Origin: Mycobacterium sp. SMC-2
GTDB lineage: Bacteria; Actinomycetota; Actinomycetes; Mycobacteriales; Mycobacteriaceae
Assembly: GCF_025263485.1 (NCBI RefSeq)
Contig: NZ_CP079863.1
Span: 5,456,001 to 5,520,000 of the forward strand
Direction: 5' to 3'
Length of the DNA stretch: 64,000 bases
Every line of letters begins with the position of its first letter. The stretch's first letter is position 1. Shown here in pieces: positions 61,395 through 64,000 of the stretch. A program made the position numbers and the translations under genes. The notes beneath the pieces were generated by a model. The model saw only the letters and a program-made list of their open reading frames with translations, did no database searches and was not told the origin of the DNA.

Positions 61395-61426
61395 AACCAA
61401 CCTAGTGAACACACAGTAGGTTAGTT
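61395..61426. promoter_or_regulatory. Imperfect 13-bp inverted repeat, probable TetR operator
   Basis: AACCAACCTAGTG and CAGTAGGTTAGTT are inverted with 11 of 13 positions matching and a 6-base spacer. The repeat is in the 109-base gap between the thiolase stop and the TetR start, the expected place for an autoregulatory operator. Confidence 0.5.
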
Positions 61427-61475
61427 TGGCCGTTGTGACAAGGGTCACGCGGGGTGGCGTTTTCGGGCCGGCGGG

Positions 61476-62624
61476 CTACCGCACGAGCTCGACCAGGGTG
61501 GCGTTGGCGGTGCCGCCGCCCTCGCACATGGTCTGCAGCCCGTAGCGAATCCCGTTGTCGCGCATGTGGTACGCCATCCGGGTCATCAACACCGCGCCGG
61601 ACGAGCCCAGCGGATGACCCAACGCGATGGCGCCGCCGAGCGGATTCATCCGTTCCGGATCCGCTCCGGTTTCGGCCAGCCATGCCAGCGGCACCGGCGC
61701 GAAGGCCTCGTTCACCTCGAACGTGCCCACCTCCGACAGCGGCACGCCGGCCTTCTTCAGCACCTTCTCGGTTGCCGGGATGGGTCCGGTGAGCATGAGC
61801 ACGGGATCGGCCCCGGTCACCGCGCCCGCCAGGTAGCGCACCAGTGGGGACAGCCCCAGCTCGACCGCCATCTCCGCCGTCGTCACCAGCAGCGCCGCCG
61901 CGCCGTCGGAGATCTGCGAGGAATTGCCCGCGTGGATCACACCGTCTTCGGTGAAGGCCGGCTTGAGGCCGCTCAGTTTCTCGACCGTGGTCCCCCGCCG
62001 GATACCCTCGTCGGCGGCGACGACCGTTTCGTCGCCGGTGAACACCGGCACGATCTGCTCAGTGAACGCGCCGGCGTCCTGGGCCGCGGCGGCCCGCTCG
62101 TGGGACTGAGCGGAGTATTCGTCGAGCCGGGTGCGGGAGAACCCCCACTTCTTGGCGATCATCTCCGCCGACAGCCCCTGGTTGAACGAGAAGTCGTCGT
62201 AGCGGGCGAGGACCTTCGGGCCGTATGGCATGCCGCTCGCCCGGGCCGAACCGAGCGGAACGCGGCTCATCACCTCGACGCCGCCGGCGACGACGACATC
62301 CTGCTGGCCCGACATCACCGCCTGCACGGCGAAGTCGAGCGCCTGCTGACTGGACCCGCACGCCCGGTTGACGGTGGTCCCGGGGATGGTCTCCGGCCAG
62401 CCGGCGGCCAGGACCGCGTAGCGGCCGATGTTGCTGGACTGGTCGCCGACCTGGGACACACATCCCCAGATCACGTCGTCGACCATCTCCGGCGCGACTC
62501 CGGTGCGTTCCATCAGTTCGTTGAGGACGACAGCGGACAGGTCAGCGGCGTGCATTCCGGACAGGCCGCCGTTGCGCTTGCCCACGGGCGTGCGCACGGC
62601 TTCGACGATGACTGTTTCCCGCAT
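61476..62624 (-). CDS. Acetyl-CoA acetyltransferase / thiolase (FadA-like)
   Basis: A 382-residue thiolase. Active-site Cys in NRACGSSQQAL near residue 88, the NEAFAPVP motif, catalytic His in ALGHPLGSSGA, and a CEGGGTANATLVE ending (CxGGG with the second Cys). It cleaves 3-oxoacyl-CoA to acetyl-CoA and a shortened acyl-CoA. The frame is open to 62771, but GGAGTAGGGAC before the ATG at 62624 and the MRETVIVEAVRTP start fix it. It starts four bases after the enoyl-CoA hydratase stop. Confidence 0.92.
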   Translation of the reverse strand: MRETVIVEAVRTPVGKRNGGLSGMHAADLSAVVLNELMERTGVAPEMVDDVIWGCVSQVGDQSSNIGRYAVLAAGWPETIPGTTVNRACGSSQQALDFAVQAVMSGQQDVVVAGGVEVMSRVPLGSARASGMPYGPKVLARYDDFSFNQGLSAEMIAKKWGFSRTRLDEYSAQSHERAAAAQDAGAFTEQIVPVFTGDETVVAADEGIRRGTTVEKLSGLKPAFTEDGVIHAGNSSQISDGAAALLVTTAEMAVELGLSPLVRYLAGAVTGADPVLMLTGPIPATEKVLKKAGVPLSEVGTFEVNEAFAPVPLAWLAETGADPERMNPLGGAIALGHPLGSSGAVLMTRMAYHMRDNGIRYGLQTMCEGGGTANATLVELVR

Positions 62625-62628
62625 GTCC

Positions 62629-63438
62629 CTACTCCGATTCCTTGGATTTCGATAACGCCCACCGGCCAGTAAACGACGGCTCCCGCCGCTCGGCGAAAGC
62701 GGCATACGCGACGGCCGCGTCGGCCGTCGCGAAATTGCCCACCTGGGCGCGGGCCTCGTTGGCCAGCGCATCGCGCAAGGTGCTGTCGGCGCCCTCGTTC
62801 AGCAGGGCCTTGGTGTGGGCGAGGGCGATCGGCGGGCCGGCCGCCAAGCGATCGGCGAGATCGTCGACGAAGGCGTCGATCTCCGCGGCCGACACCAGCC
62901 ACGTCACCAAGTTCAGGGCGTACGCCTCCTCGGCGTCGATGGTCTCGGCGAGCAGCGCGAGCCGCTTGGCCTGTTGCAGGCCAACAAGTTTGGGCAGCAG
63001 CCAGGAGCCGCCGAGGTCGATGGACAGGCCACGTTTGGAAAAGATCTGGCAGAACTTCGATTCCGGCGTGGCGACGACGAAGTCGCACCCCAGCGCGAGG
63101 TTCCATCCCGCCCCGACGGCCACCCCGGTCACCTTTGCGATCGTCGGTATCGCCAGCTCGTGCAGGGCCAGCGCGACGTCGGTCAGGCGCTGCAGCTTGT
63201 AGTTGGGATGGATGTCGTCGGGGACCGAGATGTCGGCGCCGGAGCAGAAGCTGCCGCCGGAGCCGGTGAGCACGAGTGCGCGCACGCTGCGTTCGCGACC
63301 GGCGGCGTGCAGCGCATCGCGCAACGCGATCCACAGTTCGGGGTTGATCGCATTCTTACGGCGCGGACGGTTGAGGGTCAGCGTGCGTACTCCGTCGCGG
63401 TCTTGCGACAGCAGCACGGGGTCGTCGGTCGCGGTCAC
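62629..63438 (-). CDS. Enoyl-CoA hydratase/isomerase family protein
   Basis: A 269-residue crotonase of a different subgroup from the two at 9.5 and 42.3 kb. The oxyanion segments are SFCSGADIS and VTGVAVGAGWNLALGCDF. An Asp in GLSIDLGGSWLLPKLVG occupies the site of a catalytic acid, as in PaaG-type isomerases. The likely role is hydration or isomerisation of an enoyl-CoA in beta-oxidation. It is preceded by an acyl-CoA dehydrogenase and followed by a thiolase, a complete set of oxidation steps in gene order. The GTG start is 30 bases after the dehydrogenase stop. Confidence 0.88.
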   Translation of the reverse strand: MTATDDPVLLSQDRDGVRTLTLNRPRRKNAINPELWIALRDALHAAGRERSVRALVLTGSGGSFCSGADISVPDDIHPNYKLQRLTDVALALHELAIPTIAKVTGVAVGAGWNLALGCDFVVATPESKFCQIFSKRGLSIDLGGSWLLPKLVGLQQAKRLALLAETIDAEEAYALNLVTWLVSAAEIDAFVDDLADRLAAGPPIALAHTKALLNEGADSTLRDALANEARAQVGNFATADAAVAYAAFAERREPSFTGRWALSKSKESE

Positions 63439-63468
63439 ATCACCAGCCGTCGACCGGTGTGCCGGGCA

Positions 63469-64000
63469 TCAATAGCTCCTCGGCAATTTCAGGACGTTGG
63501 CCCCCAGGAAGTTCAGGATCATCTCCTGGCTGACCGGCGCGATCTTCATCAGCCGGGCCTCGCGGAAGTAGCGCGTGATGTGGTACTCCTCCGCATAACC
63601 CATTCCGCCGTGGGTCTGCAACGCCCGGTCCGCGGCGGTGAAACCGGCGTCGGCGCACAGGTACTTCGCGGTATTGGCCTCGCGGCCGCAGGGTTTGCCC
63701 TTGTCGTAGAGCCAGGTGGCTTTGCGCAACATCAGCTCGGCGGCGTCGAGGCGTGCCAGCGAGTCGGCGAGCGGGAACTGCAGGCCCTGGTTCATGCCGA
63801 TCGGCCGGCCGAAGACCTCGCGCTCGTTGCCGTACTTCACCGCCTTGTCCAGCGCCACCCGGCCGATGCCGAGCGCCTCGGCGGCGATAAGCATCCGCTC
63901 CGGGTTCAGCCCGTCCAGGATGTACTGAAAGCCCTTGCCCTCCTCGCCGATTCGGTCCTCGACCGGCACCTCGAGATTGTCGATGAACAATTCGTTGGAG
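63469..64000 (-). CDS. Acyl-CoA dehydrogenase, C-terminal part (cut by window end)
   Basis: The last 176 or so codons of an acyl-CoA dehydrogenase; the gene continues beyond 64000. Visible pieces are ELFIDNLEVPVEDRIGEEGKGF, the helical C-terminal domain (GIGRVALDKAVKYGNEREVFGRPI) and the FAD-binding LQTHGGMGYAEEYHITRYFREARL. The usual catalytic Glu position after GYAEEY is occupied by this segment, as in FadE-type enzymes. It introduces a double bond into an acyl-CoA and is the first step of the operon with the hydratase and thiolase. Confidence 0.9.
   Translation of the reverse strand, partial: SNELFIDNLEVPVEDRIGEEGKGFQYILDGLNPERMLIAAEALGIGRVALDKAVKYGNEREVFGRPIGMNQGLQFPLADSLARLDAAELMLRKATWLYDKGKPCGREANTAKYLCADAGFTAADRALQTHGGMGYAEEYHITRYFREARLMKIAPVSQEMILNFLGANVLKLPRSY

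Noticed and set aside
1-64000. CRISPR arrays, tRNA or rRNA genes, prophage
   Set aside because: No regularly spaced repeats, no cloverleaf-like or rRNA-like sequence, and no phage structural genes were recognised on reading both strands.

Overview
The window comes from a high-GC actinobacterium, almost certainly a non-tuberculous Mycobacterium. The evidence is a six-gene mce cluster ending in long Pro-rich proteins, a mycofactocin-type short-chain dehydrogenase, F420-type PPOX proteins, and P450s with a [3Fe-4S] ferredoxin. I see no rRNA, tRNA, CRISPR array, transposase or phage gene. The window is an accessory catabolic island.

Layout. 0.1-1.1 kb: a SnoaL-like protein and a small secreted protein. 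1.2-16.2 kb, nearly all on the minus strand: amidohydrolase, TauD-like dioxygenase, a Rieske remnant, SDR, a complete Rieske oxygenase with a small partner, a thiolase with its HMG-CoA-synthase-like/OB-fold partner, an unknown protein, a crotonase, SDR, aldehyde dehydrogenase (ALDH) and a full-length indolepyruvate ferredoxin oxidoreductase (IOR). 16.4 kb: a TesB-like thioesterase. 17.5-25.1 kb: mceABCDEF with overlapping or nearly overlapping joints but no yrbE permease genes. 25.3-27.4 kb: P450 plus mycofactocin-type SDR. 27.6-33.1 kb (minus): P450, amidohydrolase, P450 and FAD monooxygenase. 33.4-38.7 kb: module I (haem-oxygenase-like diiron protein, PPOX, TetR, P450, extradiol dioxygenase, small VOC protein). 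39.1-40.7 kb: a decayed module III. 40.9-44.4 kb: a Rieske protein with a shortened catalytic domain, a second crotonase, a second amidohydrolase. 44.6-48.2 kb: module II (diiron protein, P450, small VOC, extradiol dioxygenase). 48.6-56.3 kb: TetR, GMC oxidoreductase, second ALDH and second IOR. 56.7 kb: a P450/FAD-monooxygenase fusion remnant. 57.0-60.1 kb: P450, then P450-ferredoxin-DUF1330. 60.2-64.0 kb: unknown protein, TetR, thiolase, enoyl-CoA hydratase and an acyl-CoA dehydrogenase cut by the window end.

Two themes stand out. First, paralogous duplication: IOR, ALDH, crotonase, amidohydrolase, extradiol dioxygenase, VOC, P450, diiron protein, PPOX and one unknown family each occur two or three times. 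One 1.1-kb block (39573-40685 and 47194-48307) is nearly identical, and its first copy carries a frameshift. Second, a 20-bp dyad, TGCWWTAC-N4-GT(A/T/C)YNNNN in loose form, recurs eight times between 38.8 and 57.0 kb, only between genes. It suggests a local regulon whose controller may be the TetR gene at 48635-49279.

Taken together (inference), P450s, Rieske and diiron oxygenases and an FAD monooxygenase would hydroxylate a hydrophobic, probably cyclic substrate. Extradiol dioxygenases would open the ring, and dehydrogenases, ALDH, IOR, thiolases and crotonases would carry the fragments to CoA esters. The Mce proteins would move hydrophobic substrate across the envelope.
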